Of a stretch of DNA of 64,000 bases, positions 25,901-40,900 are shown in pieces. This stretch comes from JANQSS01 sp965249735 (GTDB lineage: Bacteria; Bacteroidota; Bacteroidia; Chitinophagales; Saprospiraceae). Where the stretch lies: assembly GCA_965249735.1 (NCBI GenBank), contig CBDFMS010000019.1:62001-126000 (forward strand), written 5' to 3'. The position numbers were made by a program, and so were the translations under genes. The stretch's first letter is position 1. Each line of letters starts with the position of its first letter. The notes beneath the pieces are model-generated. The model was not told the DNA's origin. It saw only the letters and a list, made by a program, of their open reading frames with translations, and made no database searches.

Positions 25901-28900
25901 CGTGTAATGAGTTTGACGACGGCACGGTAACGGCCACGGCGAGTGGCGGCACGAGTCCGTATGTGTATGATGACGGAACGACGACAAATACAGATGGTGC
26001 GTTCACAGGCTTATCGGCAGGCACCTACACGATCACGATCACAGATGCACAAGGTTGTACGACAACGTGCAGTGCAGAAGTGACACAACCGAATCCATTG
26101 ACATGCAATATCACGAGTATAAATGAGACGTGTAATGAATTTGATGATGGTACGGTAACGGCCACAGCGAGTGGTGGCACGAGTCCGTATGTGTATGATG
26201 ATGGCACGACAACAAATACTGATGGTGCCTTTACTGGATTAGCTGCGGGCACGTACAACATCACCATCACGGATGCGAATGGATGTACGACAACGTGCAG
26301 TGCAGAAGTGACACAACCGGATCCATTGACCTGTAGTATCACGAGTACGAATGAGACATGTAATGAGTTTGACGACGGAACGGTAACGGCCACGGCGAGT
26401 GGCGGTACGAGTCCGTATGTGTATGATAATGGAACGACGACAAATACGGATGGTGCGTTCACGGGCTTATCGGCAGGCACCTACACGATCACGATCACAG
26501 ATGCACTGGGATGTACGACGACGTGCAGTGCAGAAGTGACACAACCGGATCCATTGACATGTAGTATTACGAGTACGAATGAGACGTGTAATGAGTTTGA
26601 CGATGGTACGGTAACGGCCACGGCGAGTGGCGGTACGAGTCCGTATGTGTATGATAATGGAACGACGACAAATACGGATGGTGCGTTCACAGGATTAGCG
26701 GCAGGTACCTACGCGATCACGATCACAGATGCACAAGGGTGTACGACGACGTGCAGTGCAGAAGTGACTCAACCGAATCCATTGATATGTTCAATTAGTA
26801 ATAGTACAGATGTTACATGTTTGGGATTTGACGATGGCACGATTACAGTGGCAGCTGGTGGTGGTACAGGTCCATACGTGTATGATGATGGAACGACAAC
26901 GAATACCGATGGTGCGTTCACCGGATTAGCGGAAGGCACTTATAATATTACCATATCAGATGCGAACGGTTGTACAACAACATGCGCAGAAATCATCATA
27001 ACAGAACCAAAAGCGTTGACCTGTGCATTTAGTAATAGCACGAATGAGACATGTAACGAGTTTGACAACGGTACAGTGACGGTCACGGCTGGCGGCGGTA
27101 CAAGTCCATATGTATATGATAATGGAACGACGACGAATGCAGACGGTGCATTCACAGGCTTAGCTGCGGGTACATATAGTATTACCATAACAGATGCGAA
27201 TGGTTGCACGACGACGTGTGATGATGTGATCATTACGCAACCGGATCCATTGACATGCAGTATCACGAGTACAAATGAGACGTGTAATGAATTTGATGAT
27301 GGTACGGTAACGGCCACAGCAAGTGGTGGCACGAGTCCTTATGTGTATGATGATGGCACGACGACAAATACGGATGGTGCGTTCACGGGCTTAGCGGCAG
27401 GCACCTACACGATCACGATCACAGATGCCAATGGATGTACGACGACATGCAGTGCAGAAGTGACGCAACCGGATCCATTGACATGTAGTATCACGAGTAC
27501 GAATGAGAGCTGTAATGAGTTTGACGACGGCACGGTAACGGCCACGGCGAGTGGCGGTACGAGTCCGTATGTGTATGATAATGGAACGACGACAAATACG
27601 GATGGTGCGTTCACGGGATTAGCGGCAGGCACCTACAATATCACGATCACAGATGCCAATGGGTGTACGACGACGTGCAGTGCAGAAGTGACGCAACCGG
27701 ATCCATTGACATGTCGAATCGATGAAATCAATAGCGGGACATGCAACGGATTTAGTAATGGCTCAGCAATGGTTACAGCCGGTGGCGGCACCACTCCTTA
27801 CGTTTATGACATCGGAGGTGGAGTTACAAATACAGATGGACAGTTTACAGGTCTCATCTTTGGCACATATACGGTGACCATCACGGATGCAAACGGATGT
27901 ACTACTACATGCCCGAACATTGTAATAACGCAACCCGATCCATTGACCTGTACATTTGGCAGTAGTGCAAATGAGACATGTAATGAGTTTGACGACGGCA
28001 CGATGACAGTAGTAGCAGGTGGAGGAACAAGTCCATATGTCTACGATGATGGAACGACCACGAATACGAACGGATCCTTCACAGGATTAGCGGCAGGCAC
28101 TTATAGCATCACAATAACAGATGCAAACGGTTGTACAACAACGTGCGATGATGTGATCATCACGCAACCGAATCCATTGACATGCAGCATCACGAGTACA
28201 AATGAGACCTGTAATGAGTTTGACGACGGCACAGTAACGGCCACGGCGAGTGGTGGAACGAGTCCGTATGTGTATGCTGATGGAACGACGACAAATACCG
28301 ATGGTGCCTTCACAGGATTAGCCGCCGGCACGTACAATATCACGATCACGGATGCGAATGGCTGTACGACAACGTGCAGTGCGGAAGTGACGCAACCGAA
28401 TCCATTGACGTGTAGTATCACGAGTACGAATGAGACCTGTAATGAGTTTGACGATGGCACAGTAACGGCAACAGCGAGTGGTGGCACGAGTCCTTATGTG
28501 TATGCTGATGGCACGACGACAAATACCGATGGTGCGTTTACTGGATTAGCTGCAGGCACGTACAATATCACCATCACGGATGCGAATGGGTGTACGACAA
28601 CGTGCAGTGCAGAAGTGACGCAACCGGATCCATTGACATGCAGTATCACGAGTACAAATGAGACCTGTAATGAGTTTGACGACGGCACAGTAACGGCCAC
28701 GGCGAGTGGTGGCACGAGTCCGTATGTGTATGCTGATGGAACGACGACAAATACCGATGGTGCCTTCACTGGATTAGCCGCCGGCACGTACAATATCACG
28801 ATCACGGATGCGAATGGCTGTACGACGACGTGCAGTGCGGAAGTGACGCAACCGAATCCATTGACGTGTAGCATCACGAGTACGAATGAGACGTGTAATG

Positions 28901-31900
28901 AGTTTGACGATGGCACAGTAACGGCAACAGCGAGTGGTGGCACGAGTCCGTATGTGTATGCTGATGGAACGACAACAAATACTGACGGAGCGTTTACAGG
29001 ATTAGTAGCGGGCACCTACAATATCACCATCACGGATGCGCAAGGGTGTACGACAACGTGTAGTACAGAATTGACGCAACCGAATCCATTGACGTGTAGC
29101 ATCACGAGTACGAATGAGACGTGTAATGAGTTTGACGATGGCACAGTAACGGCCACAGCGAGTGGTGGAACGAGTCCGTATGTGTATGCTGATGGAACGA
29201 CGACAAATACTGACGGTGCCTTTACCGGATTAGCAGCAGGCACGTACAATATCACCATCACCGATGCGAATGGATGTACGACAACGTGCAGTGCGGAAGT
29301 GACCCAACCTGATCCGTTGACTTGTAGAATCGATGATATCAATAGCGGGACTTGTAACGGATTTAGCAATGGCTCGGCGATGGTAACAGCCGGTGGGGGC
29401 ACAACACCTTACGTTTATGATATAGGAGGTGGAGTTACAAATACAGATGGACAGTTTACTGGTCTCGTCTTTGGCACATACAGCGTTACCATTACAGATG
29501 CAAACGGATGTACCACTACCTGTCCGGATATTGTGATTACTCAACCTGACCCATTGATCTGTAACTTAAGCAATAGTGCAAATGAGACATGCAATGAATT
29601 TGACAATGGAACGATAACTATAGTAGCCGGAGGAGGAACGAGTCCGTATGTGTATGCTGATGGAACGACGACAAATACCGATGGTGCCTTCACGGGATTA
29701 GCAGCTGGCACTTATAGCATCACAATAACAGATGTGAATGGTTGTACAACGACCTGTGCAGATGTGATCATCACCCAACCGGATCCATTGACCTGTAGTA
29801 TCACGAGTACAAATGAGACGTGTAATGAGTTTGACGATGGCACAGTAACGGCCACGGCGAGTGGTGGCATGAGTCCGTATATGTATGCTGATGGAACGAC
29901 AACAAATACCGATGGTGCGTTTACAGGCTTAGTAGCGGGCACCTACAATATCACGATCACGGATGCGAATGGATGTACGACGACGTGCAGTGCAGAAGTG
30001 ACACAACCGAATCCATTGACATGCAGTATCACGAGTACAAATGAGACGTGTAATGAATTTGACGATGGCACAGTAACGGCCACGGCGAGTGGTGGCATGA
30101 GTCCGTATATGTATGCTGATGGAACGACAACAAATACCGATGGTGCGTTTACAGGCTTAGTAGCGGGCACCTACAATATCACGATCACGGATGCGAATGG
30201 ATGTACGACGACGTGCAGTGCAGAAGTGACACAACCGAATCCATTGACATGCAGTATCACGAGTACAAATGAGACGTGTAATGAATTTGATGATGGTACG
30301 GTAACGGCCACAGCAAGTGGTGGCACGAGTCCGTATGTGTATGATAATGGCACGACAACAAATACTGATGGTGCCTTTACTGGATTAGCTGCGGGCACGT
30401 ACAATATCACCATCACGGATGCGAATGGATGTACGACGACGTGCAGTGCAGAAGTGACACAACCGAATCCATTGACATGCAGTATCACGAGTACAAATGA
30501 GACCTGTAATGAGTTTGATGATGGTACGGTAACGGCCACAGCAAGTGGTGGCACGAGTCCGTATGTGTATGATGATGGCACGACGACAAATACCGATGGT
30601 GCCTTTACTGGATTAGCTGCGGGCACGTACAATATCACCATCACCGATGCGAATGGATGTACGACAACGTGCAGTGCAGAAGTGACACAACCGAATCCAT
30701 TGACATGCAGTATCACGAGTACAAATGAGACGTGTAATGAGTTTGACGATGGTACGGTAACGGCCACAGCAAGTGGTGGCACGAGTCCTTATGTGTATGA
30801 TGATGGAACGACGACAAATACCGATGGTGCCTTTACTGGATTAGCAGCAGGCACGTACAATATCACCATCACGGATGCGAATGGGTGTACGACGACGTGC
30901 AGTGCAGAAGTGACACAACCGAATCCATTGACATGCAGCATCACGAGTACAAATGAGACGTGTAATGAATTTGATGATGGTACGGTAACGGCCACAGCAA
31001 GTGGTGGCACGAGTCCTTATGTGTATGATGATGGCACGACGACAAATACCGATGGTGCCTTTACTGGATTAGCAGCAGGCACGTACAATATCACGATCAC
31101 GGATGCGAATGGATGTACAACAACGTGCAGTGCAGAAGTGACACAACCGAATCCATTGACATGCAGCATCACGAGTACAAATGAGACGTGTAATGAATTT
31201 GATGATGGTACGGTAACGGCCACAGCAAGTGGTGGCACGAGTCCTTATGTGTATGATGATGGCACGACGACAAATACCGATGGTGCCTTTACTGGATTAG
31301 CAGCTGGCACGTACAATATCACGATCACGGATGCGAATGGATGTACGACAACGTGCAGTGCAGAAGTGACACAACCGAATCCATTGACATGCAGTATCAC
31401 GAGTACGAATGAGACGTGTAATGAATTTGATGATGGTACGGTAACGGCCACAGCAAGTGGTGGCACGAGTCCTTATGTGTATGATGATGGCACGACGACA
31501 AATACCGATGGTGCCTTTACTGGATTAGCAGCAGGCACCTACAGTATCACCATCACCGATGCGAATGGATGTACGACGACGTGCAGTGCAGAAGTGACAC
31601 AACCGAATCCATTGACATGCAGTATCACGAGTACGGATGAGACGTGTAATGAATTTGATGATGGTACGGTAACGGCCACAGCAAGTGGTGGCACGAGTCC
31701 TTATGTGTATGATGATGGCACGACGACAAATACCGATGGTGCCTTTACTGGATTAGCAGCAGGCACCTACAGTATCACCATCACCGATGCGAATGGATGT
31801 ACGACGACGTGCAGTGCAGAAGTGACACAACCGAATCCATTGACATGCAGTATCACGAGTACGGATGAGACGTGTAATGAATTTGATGATGGTACGGTAA

Positions 31901-34900
31901 CGGCCACAGCAAGTGGTGGCACGAGTCCTTATGTGTATGATGATGGCACGACGACAAATACCGATGGTGCCTTTACTGGATTAGCAGCAGGCACGTACAA
32001 CATCACCATCACGGATGCGAATGGATGTACGACAACGTGCAGTGCAGAAGTGACACAACCGAATCCATTGACATGCAGTATCACGAGTACGAATGAGACG
32101 TGTAATGAATTTGACGATGGTACGGTAACGGCCACAGCAAGTGGTGGCACGAGTCCTTATGTGTATGCTGATGGAACGACGACAAATACCGACGGTGCCT
32201 TTACTGGATTAGCAGCAGGCACGTACAATATCACCATCACGGATGCGAATGGATGTACGACAACGTGCAGTGCAGAAGTGACGCAACCGAATCCATTGAC
32301 ATGCAGTATCACGAGTACAAATGAGACGTGTAATGAATTTGATGATGGTACGGTAACGGCCACAGCAAGTGGTGGCACGAGTCCTTATGTGTATGATGAT
32401 GGCACGACGACAAATACCGATGGTGCCTTTACTGGATTAGCAGCAGGCACGTACAACATCACGATCACCGATTCGAATGGATGTACGACAACGTGCAGTG
32501 CAGAAGTGACACAACCGAATCCATTGACATGCAATATCACGAGTACAAATGAGACGTGTAATGAATTTGATGATGGTACGGTAACGGCCACAGCAAGTGG
32601 TGGCACGAGTCCTTATGTGTATGATGATGGAACGACGACAAATACCGATGGTGCCTTTACTGGATTAGCAGCGGGCACGTATACTATCACGATCACGGAT
32701 GCCAATGGATGTACGACAACGTGCAGTGCAGAAGTGACACAACCGAATCCATTGACATGCAATATCACGAGTACAAATGAGACGTGTAATGAATTTGATG
32801 ATGGTACGGTAACGGCCACAGCGAATGGTGGCACGAGTCCTTATGTGTATGATGATGGAACGACGACAAATACCGACGGTGCCTTTACCGGATTAGCAGC
32901 AGGCACGTACAATATCACCATCACCGATGCGAATGGTTGTACAACAACGTGCAGTGCAGAAGTGACACAACCGAATCCATTGACATGCAGTATCACGAGT
33001 ACGAATGAGACGTGTAATGAATTTGACGATGGTACGGTAACGGCCACAGCAAGTGGTGGCACGAGTCCTTATGTGTATGATGATGGAACGACGACGAATA
33101 CCGATGGTGCCTTTACTGGATTAGCAGCGGGCACGTACAATATCACGATAACGGATGCGAATGGTTGTACAACAACCTGCAGTGCAGAAGTGACACAACC
33201 GAATCCATTGACATGCAGCATCACGAGTACAAATGAGACGTGTAATGAATTTGATGATGGTACGGTAACGGCCACAGCGAATGGTGGCACGAGTCCGTAT
33301 ATGTATAATGATGGAACGACGACAAATACAGATGGTGCCTTTACAGGCCTGGCAGCAGGTACGTATAATATCACGATCACGGATGCACAGGGCTGTACGA
33401 CGACGTGTAGTGCAGAGGTGACACAACCGAATCCATTGACATGTAGTATCACGAGTACGAATGAGACATGTAATGAGTTTGACGATGGTACAGTAACGGC
33501 CACAGCGAGTGGTGGCACGAGTCCGTATGTGTATAATGATGGAACGACAACAAATACAGATGGTGCCTTTACAGGCCTGGCAGCAGGTACGTACAATATC
33601 ACGATCACGGATGCACAAGGCTGTACGACGACGTGTAGTGCTGAGGTGACACAACCGAATCCATTGACATGTAGTATCACGAGTACGAATGAGACATGTA
33701 ATGAGTTTGACGATGGTACAGTAACGGCCACAGCGAGTGGCGGAACGAGTCCGTATGTGTATAATGATGGAACGACAACAAATACCGATGGTGCCTTTAC
33801 TGGATTAGCGGCTGGCACTTACAATATCACGATCACGGATGCACAGGGATGTACGACGACGTGTAGTGCTGAGGTGACACAACCGGATCCATTGACCTGT
33901 AGTATCACGAGTACGAATGAGACCTGTAATGAGTTTGACGACGGCACGGTAACGGCGACGGCGAGTGGCGGTACGAGTCCATATGTGTATGATAATGGAG
34001 CGACGACAAATACGGATGGTGCGTTCACGGGATTAGTGGCAGGCACCTATACGATTACGATCACAGATGCACAAGGTTGTACGACGACATGCAGTGCAGA
34101 AGTAACGCAACCGGATCCATTGACGTGTAGTATCACGAGTACGAATGAGACGTGTAATGAGTTTGACGACGGCACGGTAACGGCGACGGCGAGTGGCGGT
34201 ACGAGTCCGTATGTGTATGATAATGGAGCGACGACAAATACGGATGGTGCGTTCACGGGATTAGCGGCAGGCACCTATACGATTACGATCACAGATGCAC
34301 AAGGTTGTACGACGACGTGCAGTGCAGAAGTAACGCAACCGGATCCATTGACCTGTAGTATCACGAGTACGAATGAGACGTGTAATGAGTTTGACGACGG
34401 CACGGTAACGGCGACGGCGAGTGGCGGTACGAGTCCATATGTGTATGATAATGGAGCGACGACAAATACGGATGGTGCGTTCACGGGATTAGTGGCAGGC
34501 ACCCATACGATTACGATCACAGATGCACAAGGTTGTACGACGACATGCAGTGCAGAAGTAACGCAACCGGATCCATTGACCTGTAGTATCACGAGTACGA
34601 ATGAGACGTGTAATGAGTTTGACGACGGCACGGTAACGGCGACGGCGAGTGGCGGTACGAGTCCGTATGTGTATGATAATGGAGCGACGACAAATACGGA
34701 TGGTGCGTTCACGGGATTAGCGGCAGGCACCTATACGATTACGATCACAGATGCACAAGGTTGTACGACGACATGCAGTGCAGAAGTAACGCAACCGGAT
34801 CCATTGACCTGTAGTATCACGAGTACGAATGAGACGTGTAATGAGTTTGACGATGGTACGGTAACGGCGACGGCGAGTGGCGGTACGAGTCCGTATGTGT

Positions 34901-37900
34901 ATGATAATGGAGCGACGACAAATACGGATGGTGCGTTCACGGGATTAGCAGCAGGCACCTACACGATTACGATCACAGATGCACAAGGTTGTACGACGAC
35001 ATGCAGTGCAGAAGTAACGCAACCGGATCCATTGACCTGTAGTATCACGAGTACGAATGAGACGTGTAATGAGTTTGACGATGGTACGGTAACGGCCACA
35101 GCAAATGGCGGAACGAGTCCATATGTGTATGATAATGGAGCGACGACAAATACGGATGGTGCGTTCACGGGATTAGCAGCAGGCACCTATACGATTACGA
35201 TCACAGATGCACAAGGTTGTACGACGACATGCAGTGCAGAAGTAACGCAACCGGATCCATTGACGTGTAGTATCACGAGTACGAATGAGACGTGTAATGA
35301 GTTTGACGATGGTACGGTAACGGCCACAGCAAATGGCGGAACGAGTCCATATGTGTATGATAATGGAGCGACGACAAATACGGATGGTGCGTTCACGGGA
35401 TTAGCAGCAGGCACCTATACGATTACGATCACAGATGCACAAGGTTGTACGACGACATGCAGTGCAGAAGTAACGCAACCGGATCCATTGACGTGTAGTA
35501 TCACGAGTACGAATGAGACTTGTAATGAGTTTGACGATGGTACGGTAACGGCCACAGCAAATGGCGGAACGAGTCCATATGTGTATGATAATGGAGCGAC
35601 GACAAATATGGATGGTGCGTTCACGGGATTAGCAGCAGGCACCTATACGATTACGATCACAGATGCACAAGGTTGTACGACGACATGCAGTGCAGAAGTA
35701 ACGCAACCGGATCCATTGACGTGTAGTATCACGAGTACGAATGAGACGTGTAATGAATTTGATGATGGTACGGTAACGGCCACAGCAAATGGCGGAACGA
35801 GTCCATATGTGTATGATGATGGTACGACGACAAATACGGATGGTGCGTTCACGGGATTAGCAGCAGGCACCTATACGATTACGATCACAGATGCACAAGG
35901 TTGTACGACGACATGCAGTGCAGAAGTAACGCAACCGGATCCATTGACGTGTAGTATCACGAGTACGAATGAGACTTGTAATGAGTTTGACGATGGTACG
36001 GTAACGGCCACAGCAAATGGCGGAACGAGTCCATATGTGTATGATAATGGAGCGACGACAAATATGGATGGTGCGTTCACGGGATTAGCAGCAGGCACCT
36101 ATACGATTACGATCACAGATGCACAAGGTTGTACGACGACATGCAGTGCAGAAGTAACGCAACCGGATCCATTGACGTGTAGTATCACGAGTACGAATGA
36201 GACTTGTAATGAGTTTGACGATGGTACGGTAACGGCCACAGCAAATGGCGGAACGAGTCCATATGTGTATGATAATGGAGCGACGACAAATATGGATGGT
36301 GCGTTCACGGGATTAGCAGCAGGCACCTATACGATTACGATCACAGATGCACAAGGTTGTACGACGACATGCAGTGCAGAAGTAACGCAACCGGATCCAT
36401 TGACGTGTAGTATCACGAGTACGAATGAGACGTGTAATGAGTTTGACGATGGTACGGTAACGGCCACAGCAAATGGCGGAACGAGTCCATATGTGTATGA
36501 TAATGGAGCGACGACAAATACGGATGGTGCGTTCACGGGATTAGCAGCAGGCACCTATACGATTACGATCACAGATGCACAAGGTTGTACGACGACATGC
36601 AGTGCAGAAGTAACGCAACCGGATCCATTGACGTGTAGTATCACGAGTACAAATGAGACGTGTAATGAGTTTGACGATGGTACGGTAACGGCCACAGCAA
36701 ATGGCGGAACGAGTCCATATGTGTATGATGATGGAACGACAACAAATACGGATGGTGCGTTCACGGGATTAGCGGCAGGCACCTATACGATTACGATCAC
36801 AGATGCACAAGGTTGTACGACGACATGCAGTGCAGAAGTAACGCAACCGGATCCATTGACGTGTAGTATCACGAGTACAAATGAGACGTGTAATGAATTT
36901 GATGATGGTACGGTAACGGCCACAGCGAGTGGTGGCACGAGTCCTTATGTGTATGATGATGGAACGACAACAAATACCGATGGTGCCTTCACTGGATTAG
37001 CAGCGGGCACCTATACGATTACGATCACAGATGCACAAGGTTGTACGACGACATGCAGTGCAGAAGTAACGCAACCGGATCCATTGACGTGTAGTATCAC
37101 GAGTACGGATGAGACGTGTAATGAGTTTGACGATGGTACGGTAACGGCCACAGCAAATGGCGGAACGAGTCCATATGTGTATGATAATGGAGCGACGACA
37201 AATACTGACGGTGCCTTTACTGGATTAGCAGCAGGTACTTACAACATCACCATCACGGATGCGAATGGATGTACGACAACGTGCAGTGCAGAAGTGACAC
37301 AACCGAATCCATTGACATGCAGTATCACGAGTACGAATGAGACGTGTAATGAATTTGATGATGGTACGGTAACGGCCACAGCAAGTGGTGGCACGAGTCC
37401 TTATGTGTATGATGATGGAACGACAACAAATACAGATGGTGCCTTTACCGGATTAGCAGCAGGCACGTACAATATCACGATCACCGATGCGAATGGATGT
37501 ACGACGACGTGCAGTGCAGAAGTGACACAACCGAATCCATTGACATGCAGTATCACGAGTACAAATGAGACGTGTAATGAATTTGATGATGGTACGGTAA
37601 CGGCCACAGCAAGTGGTGGCACGAGTCCTTATGTGTATGATGATGGAACGACGACAAATACAGATGGTGCCTTTACTGGATTAGCAGCTGGTACTTACAA
37701 TATCACGATCACCGATGCGAATGGATGTACGACAACGTGCAGTGCAGAAGTGACACAACCGAATCCATTGACATGCAGTATCACGAGTACAAATGAGACG
37801 TGTAATGAATTTGATGATGGTACGGTAACGGCCACAGCGAGTGGTGGTACGAGTCCTTATGTGTATGATGATGGAACGACAACAAATACCGATGGTGCCT

Positions 37901-40900
37901 TTACTGGATTAGCAGCGGGCACGTACAATATCACGATCACGGATGCGAATGGATGTACGACAACGTGCAGTGCAGAAGTGACGCAACCGAATCCATTGAC
38001 ATGCAGCATCACGAGTACGAATGAGACGTGTAATGAATTTGACGATGGTACGGTAACGGCCACAGCAAGTGGTGGCACGAGTCCTTATGTGTATGATGAT
38101 GGAACGACGACAAATACCGATGGTGCCTTTACTGGATTAGCAGCTGGTACTTACAATATCACGATCACGGATGCGAATGGATGTACGACAACGTGCAGTG
38201 CAGAAGTGACACAACCGAATCCATTGACCTGTAGTATCACGAGTACAAATGAGACGTGTAATGAATTTGATGATGGTACGGTAACGGCCACAGCGAGTGG
38301 TGGCACGAGTCCGTATATGTATAATGATGGAACGACAACAAATACCGATGGTGCCTTTACTGGATTAGCGGCTGGCACTTACAATATCACAATCACGGAT
38401 GCGCAAGGGTGTACGACGACGTGCAGTGCAGAAGTGACACAACCGAATCCATTGACCTGTAGTATCACGAGTACGAATGAGACATGTAATGAATTTGATG
38501 ATGGTACGGTAACGGCCACAGCAAGTGGTGGCACGAGTCCTTATGTGTATGATGATGGCACGACAACAAATACAGATGGTGCCTTTACTGGATTAGCAGC
38601 AGGCACGTACAACATCACGATCACGGATGCGAATGGATGTACGACAACGTGCAGTGCAGAAGTGACACAACCGAATCCATTGACATGCAGTATCACGAGT
38701 ACAAATGAGACGTGTAATGAATTTGACGATGGTACGGTAACGGCCACAGCAAGTGGTGGCACGAGTCCTTATGTGTATGATGATGGCACGACGACAAATA
38801 CAGATGGTGCCTTTACTGGATTAGCAGCAGGCACGTACAATATCACCATCACCGATGCGAGTGGATGTACAACAACGTGCAGTGCAGAAGTGACACAACC
38901 GAATCCATTGACATGCAGTATCACGAGTACGAATGAGACATGTAATGAATTTGACGATGGTACGGTAACGGCCACAGCAAGTGGTGGCACGAGTCCGTAT
39001 GTGTATGATGATGGCACGACGACAAATACAGATGGTGCCTTTACTGGATTAGCAGCGGGCACGTACAATATCACAATCACGGATGCGAATGGATGTACGA
39101 CAACGTGCAGTGCAGAAGTGACGCAACCGAATCCATTGACATGCAGTATCACGAGTACAAATGAGACGTGTAATGAATTTGATGATGGTACGGTAACGGC
39201 CACAGCGAGTGGTGGCACGAGTCCTTATGTATATGATGATGGTACGACGACAAATACCGATGGTGCCTTTACTGGATTAGCAGCGGGCACGTACAACATC
39301 ACGATCACCGATGCGAATGGATGTACGACAACGTGCAGTGCAGAAGTGACGCAACCGAATCCATTGACATGCAGTATCACGAGTACGAATGAGACGTGTA
39401 ATGAATTTGATGATGGTACGGTAACGGCCACAGCGAGTGGTGGCACGAGTCCATATGTGTATGATGATGGAACGACGACAAATACCGATGGTGCCTTTAC
39501 TGGGTTAGCAGCGGGCACGTACAATATCACCATCACCGATGCGAATGGATGTACGACAACGTGCAGTGCAGAAGTGACACAACCGAATCCATTGACATGC
39601 AGTATCACGAGTACAAATGAGACGTGTAATGAATTTGACGATGGTACGGTAACGGCCACAGCAAGTGGTGGCACGAGTCCTTATGTGTATGATGATGGAA
39701 CGACGACAAATACCGATGGTGCCTTCACTGGATTAGCAGCAGGCACTTACAACATCACCATCACGGATGCGAATGGATGTACAACAACGTGCAGTGCAGA
39801 AGTGACACAACCGAATCCATTGACATGCAGTATCACGAGTACAAATGAGACGTGTAATGAATTTGATGATGGTACGGTAACGGCCACAGCAAGTGGTGGC
39901 ACGAGTCCTTATGTGTATGATAATGGAACGACAACAAATACCGATGGTGCCTTTACTGGATTAGCAGCAGGCACGTACAATATCACGATCACCGATGCGA
40001 ATGGATGTACGACAACGTGCAGTGCAGAAGTGACACAACCGGATCCATTGACATGCAGTATCACGAGTACAAATGAGACGTGTAATGAATTTGATGATGG
40101 TACGGTAACGGCCACAGCAAGTGGTGGCACGAGTCCTTATGTGTATGATGATGGAACGACGACAAATACCGATGGTGCCTTTACCGGATTAGCAGCGGGC
40201 ACGTACAATATCACGATCACGGATGCGAATGGATGTACAACAACGTGCAGTGCGGAAGTGACGCAACCGAATCCATTGACATGCAGCATCACGAGTACGA
40301 ATGAGACGTGTAATGAGTTTGACGATGGTACGGTAACGGCCACAGCAAGTGGTGGCACGAGTCCTTATGTGTATGATGATGGCACGACGACAAATACCGA
40401 CGGTGCCTTTACTGGATTAGTAGCGGGCACGTACAATATCACCATTACAGATGCGAATGGATGTACGACAACGTGCAGTGCAGAAGTGACACAACCGAAT
40501 CCATTGACATGCAGTATCACGAGTACAAATGAGACGTGTAATGAATTTGATGATGGTACGGTAACGGCCACAGCAAGTGGTGGCACGAGTCCTTATGTGT
40601 ATGATGATGGCACGACGACAAATACCGACGGTGCCTTTACTGGATTAGTAGCGGGCACGTACAATATCACCATTACAGATGCGAATGGATGTACGACAAC
40701 GTGCAGTGCAGAAGTGACACAACCGAATCCATTGACATGCAGTATCACGAGTACAAATGAGACGTGTAATGAATTTGATGATGGTACGGTAACGGCCACA
40801 GCGAGTGGTGGTACGAGTCCTTATGTGTATGATAATGGAGCGACGACAAATACGGATGGTGCGTTCACGGGATTAGCAGCAGGCACCTATACGATTACGA